Shown here: positions 1 through 10,900 of the stretch, one piece after another
How positions within the stretch are numbered: position 1 is the first letter of the stretch
Layout of the letters: every line of letters begins with the position of its first letter
Source of the DNA: Macrostomum hystrix
Lineage: Eukaryota > Platyhelminthes > Macrostomidae
Length of the DNA: 64,000 nucleotides
Assembly: GCA_950097015.1 (NCBI GenBank)
Contig: CATNEN010000038.1
Span: 7,562,001 to 7,626,000, forward strand
Direction of reading: 5' to 3'
Notes under the pieces: model-generated
Database searches by the model: none
What the model saw: only the letters and a program-made list of their open reading frames with translations
What the model was told of the DNA's origin: nothing
Translations under genes and position numbers: made by a program

Positions 1-905
1 TTTCTAATTGTGTTTACCAGCACTCTAAATGTGTTTACCAGTTTTCTAATTGTGTTTACCTGTTTTATAAATGTGTTTACCAGTACTCTAAATGTGTTTA
101 CCAGTACTCTAAATGTGTTTAACAGTTTTCTAATTGTGTATACCACTATTCTAAATGTGTTTAATAGTTTTCTAAATGTGTTTACCAGTATTATAAATGT
201 GTTTACCAGTAGTCTTTATGTGTTTAACATTTTTCTAAATGTGTCTACCAGTTTTCTAAATGTTTTTACCAGTAGTCTAAATGTGTTTACCAGTATTATA
301 AATGTGTTTACCAGTTTTCTAATTGTGTTTACCAGTTTTCTAAATGTGTTTACCTGTTTTCAAAATGTGTTTACCAGTATTTTAAATGTGTTTAACATTT
401 TTCTAAAAGTCTTCAACTGTTTTCTAAAAGTGTTTAACCGTTTTCTAAATGTATTTATCAGTTTTCTAAATGTATTTATCAGTTTTCAAAATGTGTTTAC
501 CAGTATTCTAAATGTGTTTAACATTTTTCTAAAAGTCTTCAACTGTTTTCTAAAAGTGTTTAACCGTTTTCTAAATGTATTTATCAGTTTTCTAAATATA
601 TTTATCAGTTTTCAAAATGTGTTTACCAGTTATTCTAAATGTGTTTAACATTTTTCTAAATGTGTTTACCAGTTTTCTAAATGTGTTTACCAGTTTTATA
701 AATGTGTTTACCAGTTTTCTAAATGTGTTTATCAGTTTTCTAAAAGTGTTTACGAGTATTCTAAATGTGTTTACCAGTTTTTTAAAGTGTTTAACGGGTT
801 TCTAAATGTGTTTAACAGTTTTCTAAATGTCTTTAACAGTTTTCTAAATGTGTCCAGTAATTACCGCTTTTCTAAATGCGTCTAAAAGTTTTTAAATTCG
901 TTTAT
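1..905. repeat. 20-bp minisatellite array
   Basis: Tandem array of a unit close to TTCTAAATGTGTTTACCAGT, about 45 diverged copies, running in from the left window edge. Common variants change ACCAGT to AACAGT or ATCAGT. A higher-order duplication is visible: the stretch around 380-500 recurs almost exactly at 500-625. The long open frames across it only reflect absence of stop codons in the unit and are not genes. Confidence 0.95.
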
Positions 906-927
906 TGGTTAAAAATGGTTATTTGCT

Positions 928-2060
928 GCTGGTGGGGTTAGTTCTCTGCTGCAGGGGGGGGATTAGTTCTCTGCTGCAGGGGGGGGATTAGTTCTCTGCT
1001 GCAGGGGGGGAATTAGTTCTCTGCTGCTGGGGGGAATTAGGGGGGGAATTTGTTCTCTGCTGCTGAGGGGAATTAGGGGGGAATTAGTTCTCTGCTGCTG
1101 AGGGGAATTAGGGGGGAATTAGTTCTCTGCTGCTGAGGGGAATTAGGGGATAATTAGTTCTCTGCTGCTGGGGGGGAATTAGGGGGGAATTACTGCTGGG
1201 GGGAATTAGTTCTCTGCTGCTGAGGGGAATTAAGGGGGAATTAGTTCTCTGCTGCTGGGGGGAATTAGTTCTCTGCTGCTGTGGGGAATTAGTTCTCTAC
1301 TGCTGCGGGGAATTAGTTCTCTGCTGCTGGGGGGAATTAGTTCTCTGCTGCTGGGGGGAATTAGGGGGGAATTACTGCTGGGGGGAATTAGTTCTCTGCT
1401 GCTGAGGGGAATTAAGGGGGAATTAGCTCTCTGCTGCTGGGGAGAATTAGTTCTCTGCTGCTGGGGGGAATTAGGGGGAATTAGTTCTCTGCTGCTGGGG
1501 GGAATTAGTTCTCTGCTGCTGGGGGGGAATTAGGGGGGAATTACTGCTGGGGGGAATTAGTTCTCTGCTGCTGGGGGGAATTAGGGGGAATTAGTTCTCT
1601 GCTGCTGGGGGGAATTAGTTCTCTGCTGCTGGGGGGGAATTAGGGGGGAATTACTGCTGGGGGGAATTAGTTCTCTGCTGCTGAGGGGAATTAAGGGGGA
1701 ATTAGTTCTCTGCTGCTGGGGGGAATTAGTTCTCTGCTGCTGGGGGGAATTAGGGGGAATTAGTTTTCTGCTGCTGGGGAGAATTAGTTCTCTGCTGCTG
1801 GGGGGAATTAGGGGGAATTAGTTCTCTGCTGCTGGGGGGGAATTAGTTCTCTGCTGCTGTGGGGAATTAGTTCTCTACTGCTGCGGGGAATTAGTTCTCT
1901 GCTGCTGGGGGGAATTAGGGGGGAATTAGTTCTCTGCTGCAGGGGGGAAATTAGTTCTCTGCTGCTGGGGGGAATTAGGGGGGAATTAGTTCTTTGCTGC
2001 AGGGGGGAAATTAGTTCTCTGCTGCTGAGGGGGGGACATTCGTTTTTTATTGCTGAGGGG
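928..2060. repeat. G-rich minisatellite, about 25-bp unit
   Basis: About 45 copies of a unit made of a run of 4-8 G, then AATTAGTTCTCTGCTGCTG. Some copies carry an extra GGGGGGAATTA insert, giving a mixed higher-order pattern. Every unit puts a G-run on the plus strand, so the array could form G-quadruplex-type structures. Confidence 0.95.
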
Positions 2061-3306
2061 ATAGTATTCACATGTACCTCAGTAGCATTAAGCTGAGTTG
2101 TATCAAACGGAAGTTACTTGGGTTATTTTTGCCCCAATGGGGCTCTTGGTGTACTGACCGAATGTCTCAGAATGTATTCAAGCTCAGCCTGACTATTTTT
2201 GTATTTAGTGAGAATTCTAATTCTCGTTGACTCGCAATAACGTATATTCGCAATCAGGGAAATTATGACTGACGAAATGAGTTTACGTTTTTGTTTGCTT
2301 TCAGGTGTTTTATCCTTCTCCATTGCACAAGATTTTTTTGTCTGACCAGTAGTGCTCCCCGAAGGGGGGCAAAACTTGCTAGTACATACTGTAAATGGTT
2401 GGCCTAAATTCCTTACTTATTGCCTTCAGTCACTTAAAGTGACTTATACATTATACCACACCCCTACTCGGGTGGACTGATACAAACTACGAATAGTTTG
2501 GGTAGCGTGGCTCTTTGTCACGATATTTCTGGCCTTTTGCCAGTAATATTCTAGATATTTAAATCTAGTTATAGTTTCTGGAGACAATACTCTCAGGTGA
2601 TTCAGACAAGTTTTGTCAGGTAATCCAGGCTCTCTGGCCAGTCTGTACTCGGGCTTCCCCGGATCGGTTTTAACGGCTTCCACTTACTTTAGAAATAAGT
2701 AAGGCTTTTTAAGTATGCTCACAAAGAGACTGAACTGTTTAAGCTCCAATTTAATGGCAGACCAAACGGTTAACTCCCTGTATGAAAACCCCTCTGTATT
2801 TATACCAAAGTTTCTAATGAATATTCTCAGTATATTTCAGTAAAGTAAAACAACGTTTATGTATAGATATTCGTAGCATATACAAAAATATTTCGCGCGC
2901 CAATTTAGTTTGGCCAATGAGGGCCCTTTACAACTGCCTCCTCTAAATAAACATTTTGAATGTCGACTCAAGTGAGAAATTTTTAGCACAAAGATGGATA
3001 CAACAATTAGTACATGTAAAACAAGACACAAAGGATTACTAAAACGCACATGCAATAGACAGAATGTTCAGACGCGTAAATATATTGAGCTAGCTGAAAC
3101 TCACACACAGTAAAAGATTATACAGTAAAGCACAATAAATGTTTAAAAATTTCGCATGCAATTTACTCGATATCTCATGCATGCTATCCTGTGATTTGTT
3201 TAATGCTTTCCTTTGAATTATTATGCAAATTTAAAATGTAAATGTAAAAAAGTAATGATTGCTTCCCTGGTCGAAAACGTTAGATTTTAAATAGAATTAT
3301 TTTATT
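2061..3306. other. AT-rich stretch, no gene seen
   Basis: Only short open frames of 60-80 codons without recognisable similarity, splice context or codon bias. I see no RNA gene or clear mobile element. Confidence 0.5.
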
Positions 3307-3876
3307 TTAAAGCTCAGAGGGGCAGGAAGTAGCCTCAAGCGGAGTGAGGTTGATGGCCTGTAGGTCATTAGTGAAGGTCTTTAAGAGAGTTTCAGTGCGC
3401 GCATGTCCGCGTCGAAAAGGATCGCTTGGCGGATTTAGCACAACGACCGCAAGGGGGTTGGTTTCTCCGCGTCCGTAGCTGCGTAGCACGTGGCCGAGAA
3501 GCCGCTGTCTCCGCGCCCTGAGTATGGAGCTCACCGGCGGGACGCAGGAGCGAGCAGCGAGCGCACGATTTGACAGCCTTTCGGGGTAGCGTACGTCAAG
3601 AGCGAAACGCAGGAAGGCTCTGAAAGTGGCGTCGAGAGCCCGCTTGCGAGATTCCGTGATTGGGAGAGCCTCCAAGCCATAAAGGAATATCGGCTCTACG
3701 GCAGCACGAAACATCCGGATTTTGAGTTGGTCAGGCACGGGCGAGCAGAAGATGGGGCTCAGCTGTCGAGCAGCTGTCCAGGCTTTGCACACGACGATCG
3801 GCGACGATGTCCTCCGGAGAGACCACCAGCGAGCCGAGATACCAAAAATCCGAGCAGACAGAGTTATCAGTAGCAA
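3307..3876 (-). mobile_element. Non-LTR retrotransposon (LINE) reverse-transcriptase C-terminal remnant
   Basis: An open frame of about 180 codons resembles the region after the reverse-transcriptase palm in LINE-type elements. It has a KAW segment, then LKIRMFRAAVEPIFLYGLEA, followed by RAFLRFALDV, a serine/alanine-rich helix and RRQRLLGHVLR. This order (K..LFRA.VE..LLYG.E, then R...GH.LR) is typical of the thumb/linker before the end of LINE ORF2. The YxDD catalytic block and the endonuclease domain are missing, so this is a 5'-truncated dead copy. The first codons lie outside the similarity, and the true left edge is probably near 3840. The clade cannot be decided from this fragment. Confidence 0.75.
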
Positions 3877-4328
3877 AGTTATAGACAGAGTTATAGACAG
3901 AGTTGCGTTGATAGTAGAAAATCGAGAGTACTTACTATTTATACTCGAATCTAATAAAAAGCCTAATAAATTAAATAATAATATACTGGAACTTACATTT
4001 TTAACTTCTCATGATAGAAGATTAGACGAAAAAGAAGCAGTAAAAACTGATGCTGAAATATGACCCACATTTGGCGGGCTCTGTTCTGCCAACACTCGCG
4101 GGTGAGAAAAGCACCGATGCAATCTGCAAAAGCAAAACTGACAGTGTCGGGCCCAATTCGAATATTTAATGCCCTTATAACGAAACAAATTACTTCGTAT
4201 TAGAAAATTAACGTGCACCATCTCGATGAGAATGTGAATCTTTTAGAGAAAGAATCGCGAAAATCGGATAACGCATTCGCAAAAACCACAAGACCACTTT
4301 TTACAGTTATTTGACACATTTATTTATA

Positions 4329-4360
<32 letters not shown>

Positions 4361-4374
4361 AACGCGCACGCCAT
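3877..4374. other. Non-coding stretch with (TTA)n microsatellite
   Basis: AT-rich, without a supported gene. A pure ATT/TTA run lies at about 4330-4359, just upstream of the solo LTR. Confidence 0.6.
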
Positions 4375-4981
4375 TGTGACGTTGTCACTTACTGCAAGAG
4401 CCCCTATATGAAGTTTAAATTTATGTGGTACTGAATTGGGCCGTTGAACAAATGTAATTACGCTGTCACCAACTTTGCAATTCTGTATATTTCTTAGATT
4501 GTTACTGTAAGTAAACGCCAACGCACATCGCGCTATCCCTAAACTTATCTCGCAGTTGCATTAATGTCAATTCTCTCAGCCAATGAGCGTGCGTGCTCCG
4601 TTTCTCTAGATTATCGATCGCCCTGTTTTTACCACGGGCTAGCTTATTTAACTAGGCCCCCTGGGCCCGCCCGTGCCTCAACCGGCCCACCCCTTTTGTC
4701 ACTGCTCTTGTCCCGGCCACTGTTACTTTCACTGCGACCTACTTACCCACTGTTCTGCCGAGTGTTTCGTTCTGTCATCTCTCTACTGTCATCCGCTGTC
4801 TTCTCTATTGCATCGTCATCATTGAGCTCCTGCACCTGACTTTAATTATATTGCTTGTCGTGTGTCTCAGTGCTAATAAATAAAGATAAAGTGCTACCGC
4901 TACACTAGATTACGCGAACTCTGGACTCTAATTGGAATATTGAACTTCCGCCTGACTCTGTCTGCCGTTAATTTCGTCACA
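4375..4981 (+). mobile_element. Solo LTR of an LTR retrotransposon
   Basis: The 607-bp segment begins TGTGACG and ends CGTCACA, the inverted TG...CA termini expected of an LTR. It is flanked on both sides by CCAT (4371-4374 and 4982-4985), a 4-bp target-site duplication. A poly(A) signal AATAAA lies at 4875-4880 in the 3' part, and a TATTTAA-type box at about 4647 could be the promoter, which gives the plus orientation. No internal gag-pol and no second LTR are present, so it is a recombination relic. A 4-bp duplication fits Gypsy-like elements but does not prove the family. Confidence 0.8.
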
Positions 4982-5204
4982 CCATGTATGGGTGCTGATT
5001 TTTTCCCTTTATATTATTTTTTTTGACAACAAATATTTTAATGGACAACGAAAAACATAAAAAGCGAAGTTTTGTAAGATTCAACTATTGAGCTGGGAAG
5101 GGAAAAGCAAAGGTACTAAAAATAAGAGCAGTAAAAACACAAGGGACACCAGGAATAAAAAAAGAAGAAATATATATTGTTAAATGATAATACGAGCTCG
5201 TAGT

Positions 5205-5600
5205 CTCTGCTAAGCCCTTGATAATTTATACTTTCCCTCGATAATTTATGATTTTCATCAACAGAATTCATGCTTCCCCCTTGATAATTTGTGCTACATC
5301 TAGAAAGTGCATGCTGTTCTATCGATAATTCATGCTTTTACCTGATAGTTTTTGTATCCCCTCGACAATTCAAGATTTTTCATCGATAACTCATGCTACC
5401 CGGCTTATGATAATTGATGCTTTTTCATCAATAATTCATGCTTTCCTCTCGATAATTCACGCTTCCCCCAAGATAATTCTTTCTCTACCCTCGATAATTC
5501 ATGCTACCCTCTTGATACTTTGTGCTACATCTAAAAAATGCATGATGTTCTGTCGATATTTCATGGATTCCTCGATAATTTTTGTATCCCATTCATTTGA
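5205..5600. repeat. Degenerate TCGATAATTCATGCT repeat
   Basis: About 15 imperfect copies of TCGATAATTCATGCT joined by short pyrimidine-rich spacers (CCCC, TTTT, CCCTC). The same sequence, including the order of the longer variant TCGATAATTTGTGC followed by AATGC and TCATGC, occurs at about 59080-59200. It therefore belongs to a dispersed family. Confidence 0.8.
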
Positions 5601-5602
5601 GC

Positions 5603-5852
5603 TTTTCGTGCAATTGTTGCTCTTCAGGGCCGACCTCAAAGACACAGTGGAAGTCTACACTACCTGACGATGAGAATGTCATGACAGATGTACTCCTGTG
5701 TGAGCGAGTACTTGCGTATATCTTATCTATTCGAGTCTGCTTAGGAGTCACAAGGACCACTGGAATACGTCGTTATAGTAAAGTATCGTCTAGTCTATTA
5801 GTCCTTGCGGAGTCATCGGAATGGGCAGAATCATCTTCTCGCTGGCAACACC
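5603..5852 (+). mobile_element. SINE-A, 5'-truncated copy
   Basis: Diverged body of the tRNA-derived SINE-A family. It carries TTCGTGCAATT, CTTCAGGGCCGACCTCAAAG, CTACCTGACGATGAGAA, CAGATGTACTCCTGTGTGAG and GGGCAGAATCATCTTCTCGC in the same order as complete copies. The tRNA-like head is missing. Confidence 0.75.
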
Positions 5853-5962
5853 ACAAATAAATAGAGAGAATAATTCTTTGAAATCTGACGAAATTACTGC
5901 TTTCTTGGGAAACCGAAACCATAACTGAGAAAGCACAAATTGCCAATCACCTTTCGGCGCAG

Positions 5963-6508
5963 TATATACTCAGCAACAGCTAAAACCCCCCAACTCACGC
6001 TGTCACACGGCCCAAAAGTTTTGTATGCCATCGGTGACTCAGAAATGTGTGAAGGCTGCCGCCGCCAGACGCGAGCGCAAAGTGCGGCATGGGGGATTTG
6101 GGGGGGGTATGCAGAGCTGCTACAGCAGCAGTTTCTGCCATTTGCTACGACAACCTTTGGCGGCCCGCAGAACTGCATGCTTCAAGACGAAAACGCTGCG
6201 CCACATCGAGCAGCACACGTGCAGCTGCTGAAGGAGCAGCTCGGCATTCGCACATTGAACTGGCCGTCAAAGTCTCCAGACATGAACCCCATCGAGCATG
6301 TCTGGGACTTTGTAAAGCGAAGAGTTCAGCAGGATGCCCCAAGAGTTCATCAACCGGGTGGTGATCAGGATGCCACGACGAGTCACGGCACTTTTGCATG
6401 CTCGTGGTTCCTACACACGATACTGAGACTAGAATTAAAGACATTGCTTAACTTTTGTGCCCGTGTGACAGCGTGAGTTGGGGGGTTTAGCTGTTGCTGA
6501 GTATATTT
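5963..6508 (+). mobile_element. Internally deleted Tc1/mariner element with 57-bp inverted repeats
   Basis: The left end (about 5964-6020) and right end (about 6451-6507) are near-perfect inverted repeats. Both read ATACTCAGCAACAGCTAAA from the outside, then a C-run, then CAACTCACGCTGTCACACGG. The ends abut TATA, as expected for insertion at a TA dinucleotide. Between them lie only about 430 bp, holding the C-terminal third of a Tc1-type transposase. A full element would be about 1.5 kb or more, so this copy is non-autonomous. Confidence 0.92.
6085..6426 (+). pseudogene. Tc1/mariner transposase fragment, frameshifted
   Basis: One frame encodes the end of a DDE transposase: GGYAELLQQQFLP, the second catalytic Asp block LQDENAAPHRA, and the third acidic block WPSKSPDMNPIEHVWD. 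About 35 residues separate the Asp and the Glu, one more than the DD34E spacing of Tc1, because DEN replaces the usual DN. After VQQDAP the similarity switches frame: the expected tail EFINRVVIRMPRR to HARGSYTRY, stop at 6424-6426, is in another phase. That marks a frameshift near 6330-6345. The DNA-binding domains and first catalytic Asp are absent, so it cannot be functional. Confidence 0.88.
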
Positions 6509-6509
6509 A

Positions 6510-7946
6510 CTTTCATCTCAGAATCAGAGTTTCAGTAAGATTTTTTTGGCTTTAAAAAGATGTTTATTGAAATATTAAAATTGTGATATTGGTGGTCAGA
6601 TAGCCAGGATTTGTAGTAATTCTATCAATTGTTTTAAACGGTCAAGTCAAAAGTCTCTCACTAAATAATTTCTTTTTTTATTTCATCATGGTCATGAAGC
6701 CATCAGTGTACTCGTAGTAACTATCTATAGCATTATCAACACTTAACAACACAAAAAACGTTGACCATGCGGGTTAAAAATATTTATATCAAGTAGTGTC
6801 ATTGTCACTGTCACTGTACTGCCACACTACATATGGCTTCTGGCCATCTGATCGCAGATACGAGATCACACAGTGCAGTAACGTACGGAGCGTGAGCTAC
6901 TAAAAAATATGTCCTTAAAAAGCACAGCAAACGCTACAAGATTCACAAAAAACTGCGAAAAAATGGTGTCTGTCCTGCAGCAGCGATGCACAACAGAACG
7001 CACTGCAAAGATTTGGTGGACTTATTAGTGGTAGAAACATATTAAATTACTTAGTTACTGGCATGCAGTTTAAAATTAGCTATACTTTTTTTGTAATTGG
7101 CGTGATGTTGCGGTTTCATTGTTAGTTCGTTTAATAGATAGGCGTGCACGGCTTTTTATGTCGTAGCCTAATTATTGAAAATTAACTGTAAGTGGATTCT
7201 TGTCGCCCGTAGCGCCGTTGGCTAAGCCCCATAAAAGACTTTCTCTGAATAAGCGGTCGTTAGGCAACTAATTACTGAGAATATTGTCTACTCGCCGAAT
7301 ACTAATAGCAGGAACCACTATTCCTACCCAGGATCGTGTCATCTCTAACGGTCGACGAGTAAATAACACACATTAACCTCGATAAGCTAGTTCTCTACGC
7401 TCCACTACAGTTTAACATTGCCGCAAAAAGCTAAAAACTATTTTCAACGACAACATCGTCTGAAAAAGTTATATAACTATTACAACTAATTCGACTCAGA
7501 TGACTCCTACAACTATCGCTATGAAAATCGTCACATGGTATTGTTTGAATTAGATACGCATAGATTTTAGTGAACGATTAATAATTTTTAAGTTACGTAA
7601 CACTCGTAAAAAAGGAAAGAGAGACGACACTTCTAGGATTAAAAGTTTAACTGTAAATTACAAATAGCAAAGAAAACAATTCATGACCTTACATCGAATT
7701 CAGGATTAATCTTTAAAAGGGGTAATTATAGAAGTGCTGTTGAATATGCTACCTGTAACAAAAAACTAAGAAATAGTTCGCTGTAAAAAAATTATACTAA
7801 CCCTTTCTATCAAAACTAGACCATGGCGTACTTTCAAATGTGTTTTGAACTTGATCGCAGGTTGAGAACACTTAGCAGAGGAAAAACATAAAAAAAGTGG
7901 CAACACAGCAAAAAATAATTCCTTTTTTTTCCAAAAATAAAACTTT
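6510..7946. other. Intergenic stretch, no gene seen
   Basis: AT-rich, with only short open frames without similarity. The last few hundred bases presumably hold the 3' UTR of the minus-strand sacsin-like gene. I saw no convincing AATAAA on the minus strand here. Confidence 0.5.
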
Positions 7947-10900
7947 TCAAACGCTTGCTTCACCAATCACTGACGAAACACAGCGCTCAACACCTTCTGC
8001 ACCAAGCAGCGCTTGATGCGCCTGCTCCGCACCGAACACCTCCGACGGAATCCGCGGCCGGCTGCGCTCGCTCGGGTAGCGGCAGTCGTCGACGATGGCT
8101 CTGGCAAGGCTGGCCACGTGATCGGTCAGGCTTATCTGTAGGTCGCTACCTGAGACGCAGCACAGGTGCTGGCTGAGCTGGTGGCTGCGCTCAATCGGCT
8201 GTCCCTGGCTTATCAGCAGAGCCTTGAGCGCCTTCTCAGCCGCCTGCCAGCTGATGTAGCAGGCCCAGTTGTACTCGCCGGACTCAGCGAGGCGGGACGC
8301 CGTGCGCAAATCGTGTTGCGACGTCTTTAGGTACCGAGCAGCATCGTTTGGCAGCGCTCTGGTCACGCACTGGTTGCTCGACCTGCCGCCACGACTCAAA
8401 CTGGTAGTGCTTGAATTCCATACACCACCACCGAAGCCGACACTACCGCCACCTCCAACGCGTCTTCCGCCTCCTCTCCTGTAGTGTCTCGTTCGAACGG
8501 TAAAAACTATCTCTTCGGCTATTAGAATCTGCCTATACCTTGTCACATGGACGACTTCGTCGTGCCACTCATCAACGAAGTTATTGAATTGGTGTGTCCA
8601 CTCGTGATTTGCGGCATACCCTCTCACCTCATTGAAGGAATCTTCCGATTTCGAGTACTGAGCCAGGACACGTTTAAAAGCCTGTCGCTGCTGCTCGGTG
8701 GGCAGGGCTGCTGCACTGCAAAGAAGCTGATCGACCGTTTTTCTGAGGTCCTGACCACTCGGTGGAGACTCAAGGATTTCTGAAACTGATATCTCCTCGA
8801 TCGAATACAAATCAGAAGTTGTCACTCGCCGGCGGTAACCACCGATCTCGATGGTTACTTCGGCAGTCCATGGGTTGTCGCTATCACCGGGGTGTCTTTC
8901 TACAACTTTTGCATAAACAAAGCCACCTTCAGGTGTTCGAAATGCGACAGTTCTGTTCAGTAGATCTTTTGGTTTGTCAGGTAGTTGTCTCAGGAGACAA
9001 TGATCGATGTCGGGAACGCCTTCACCCAAAAGAGAATCATTTGAAAAACTCGGTTCAGCAAATTGTTGCAGTCTTGACTCATGCAGCGAAATCTTTGATC
9101 TGCTAAGTAATTCCAGCATTCCGTCTGGGTTGTCCATCATAAGAACAAGCGTCAAATATCTCTTTTGGTCAGCAGTTAGATTAAAGCCGTTACTGAGGAT
9201 CTGCTGTATTGCTTCACTAAAGTCAATCCGCCACAACTGTTTTTGATTTTCCTCATTTTCATCTTGCGCGGATTGATGATTCATCAACAATTTTTCTCCA
9301 GCAACTAAAAAACTTTTTTCCCCTTCTGAGTCTGGCTGCTCAGCGCCTGAAACTACAAGGCGCGTTTTCAGCTCTGACAAGCAAACAATCGAAAAGCAGG
9401 ATATCAGAGACTTCACTGCTTTTAGTTTTTCATCGCCATGAGTATCAGGGCCATCTTGTTCGAGCAGAAGGATGCTGACAATGCACTTGTGCAGAACTGG
9501 GTGGTTTAGCTCGTCTTCCACACAAAGTCTTAATTGACAGTCTTCTCCATGTTCACACAGTTTGTTGATGTCTGAAATCAGTTTCTCACTCACGTTTTTA
9601 CTCAGTAGTTTTAGACCCATGTCTGTATTCAAACTAAAGTAAAGTCTTCGCTCTTTATCAGTTCCCAGTTTGCAAAAGCTAAGATCAAGGAGCCGCAATT
9701 CTTGAGTGTCCACCAGTCTCTTGCCATACTCCTCAGAGTCGCTTATGGTCAGCTGCCGACAGTCGACTAGTTCGAAGAAATCCTGAAGAGCTTCATTAGC
9801 GTTTCCGTGCCGTTTGCAGAGCGTGGGAAGAAACAGCACCTTTCCAGACTGGAACTGAAGCTTTTCACCTCGCTCTAGCAAGACTATAATATTTGAAATA
9901 ATGTGTGAGACAGAAAACAGTTGTTTTTCGCTGAGAAATTCTGGTTGTTGCTGATCTCGAATCAATTCTAATGCCAGCCGCAGCTGTTCCAGTGTAGCAG
10001 CGTGAGTGGCTCCAAGTGCAGTGAAAAGATTGCGAAAATGGACGAACTCCTTAGGGCAACTAACAATATAAGGTAGAATTTTTGATTTCTTATCAAATGT
10101 GACTCTTTTTGGTGTGACAAAATAGTGCCCCTTCTGAGACGGTATTATGATACACGCAACTTGATTAAAAGCTGAAATCTGGTTAACATGCCCTGAGCGA
10201 TGAATTTCAGAAAGCTTTGCATAGACTGAACGCATTATGTCAAGCCTACGAGTTAAGCAATCACTCTGCAAATCAGAAGTTGTAAATGTCGGCGTGGAAA
10301 AAAGTTTTGCCAGATGTCGCAGAAACTCTGCGTTTGCGACAGTCTGCATGTACTTCACAAAGCAGCTTCCAGAATTGACCCAACTCGGAGCGTAGAATTT
10401 GACGGTCCAGCAGATGTATCGCGAATCGAAAGAGCAGCACTGACTGAGGCTACTCATTTGAGCATCGAAACTTGCACAAAGGCTTCTCAGGACATCGTCA
10501 CTGTTAGCGATGATAAACGGAATTTGTGCAAGCTGAAACACCACTGCATCAGATCGATGACTTTTGAAGTCGACGCTATCAATGAACTCCAGCAGCAATT
10601 CAGACTTTCTGAGAACTTCATCCGTCCCGCCTGTTGCTCCCTGCGCCGCCACTTGATTAGCAAAACTGATTACTGTTTCTCCATCGCACTCAATTATCAA
10701 GCCTGAAATCTTCATTAGCTTTCTCCAGCGCTCATTATTGTAAGGTGCCGGCAAAAAGCTTTCTGGTCCTAGAAAGTCCTTGAAAATTTGGACGTTCTCA
10801 TCGAAAAACGATCGGACCGTCTTCCAGCTCCTTTCCACTGGAATAAGTTCTACTCTTTGCAAAGACCATTCGAGTTCCTTATATAACTCAGCATTTTCCA

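Noticed and set aside
10-805. 212-aa and 62-aa ORFs with FTSxLNVF repeats
   Set aside because: They are translations of the 20-bp minisatellite; the protein period equals the DNA period and no start, stop or splice context supports a gene.
2123-3055. Several 60-80-codon minus-strand ORFs
   Set aside because: Short, AT-rich, without similarity or splice sites, as expected by chance.
4564-4839. 91-codon Ser/Leu-rich ORF
   Set aside because: It lies wholly inside the solo LTR and is pyrimidine-rich LTR sequence, not a gene.
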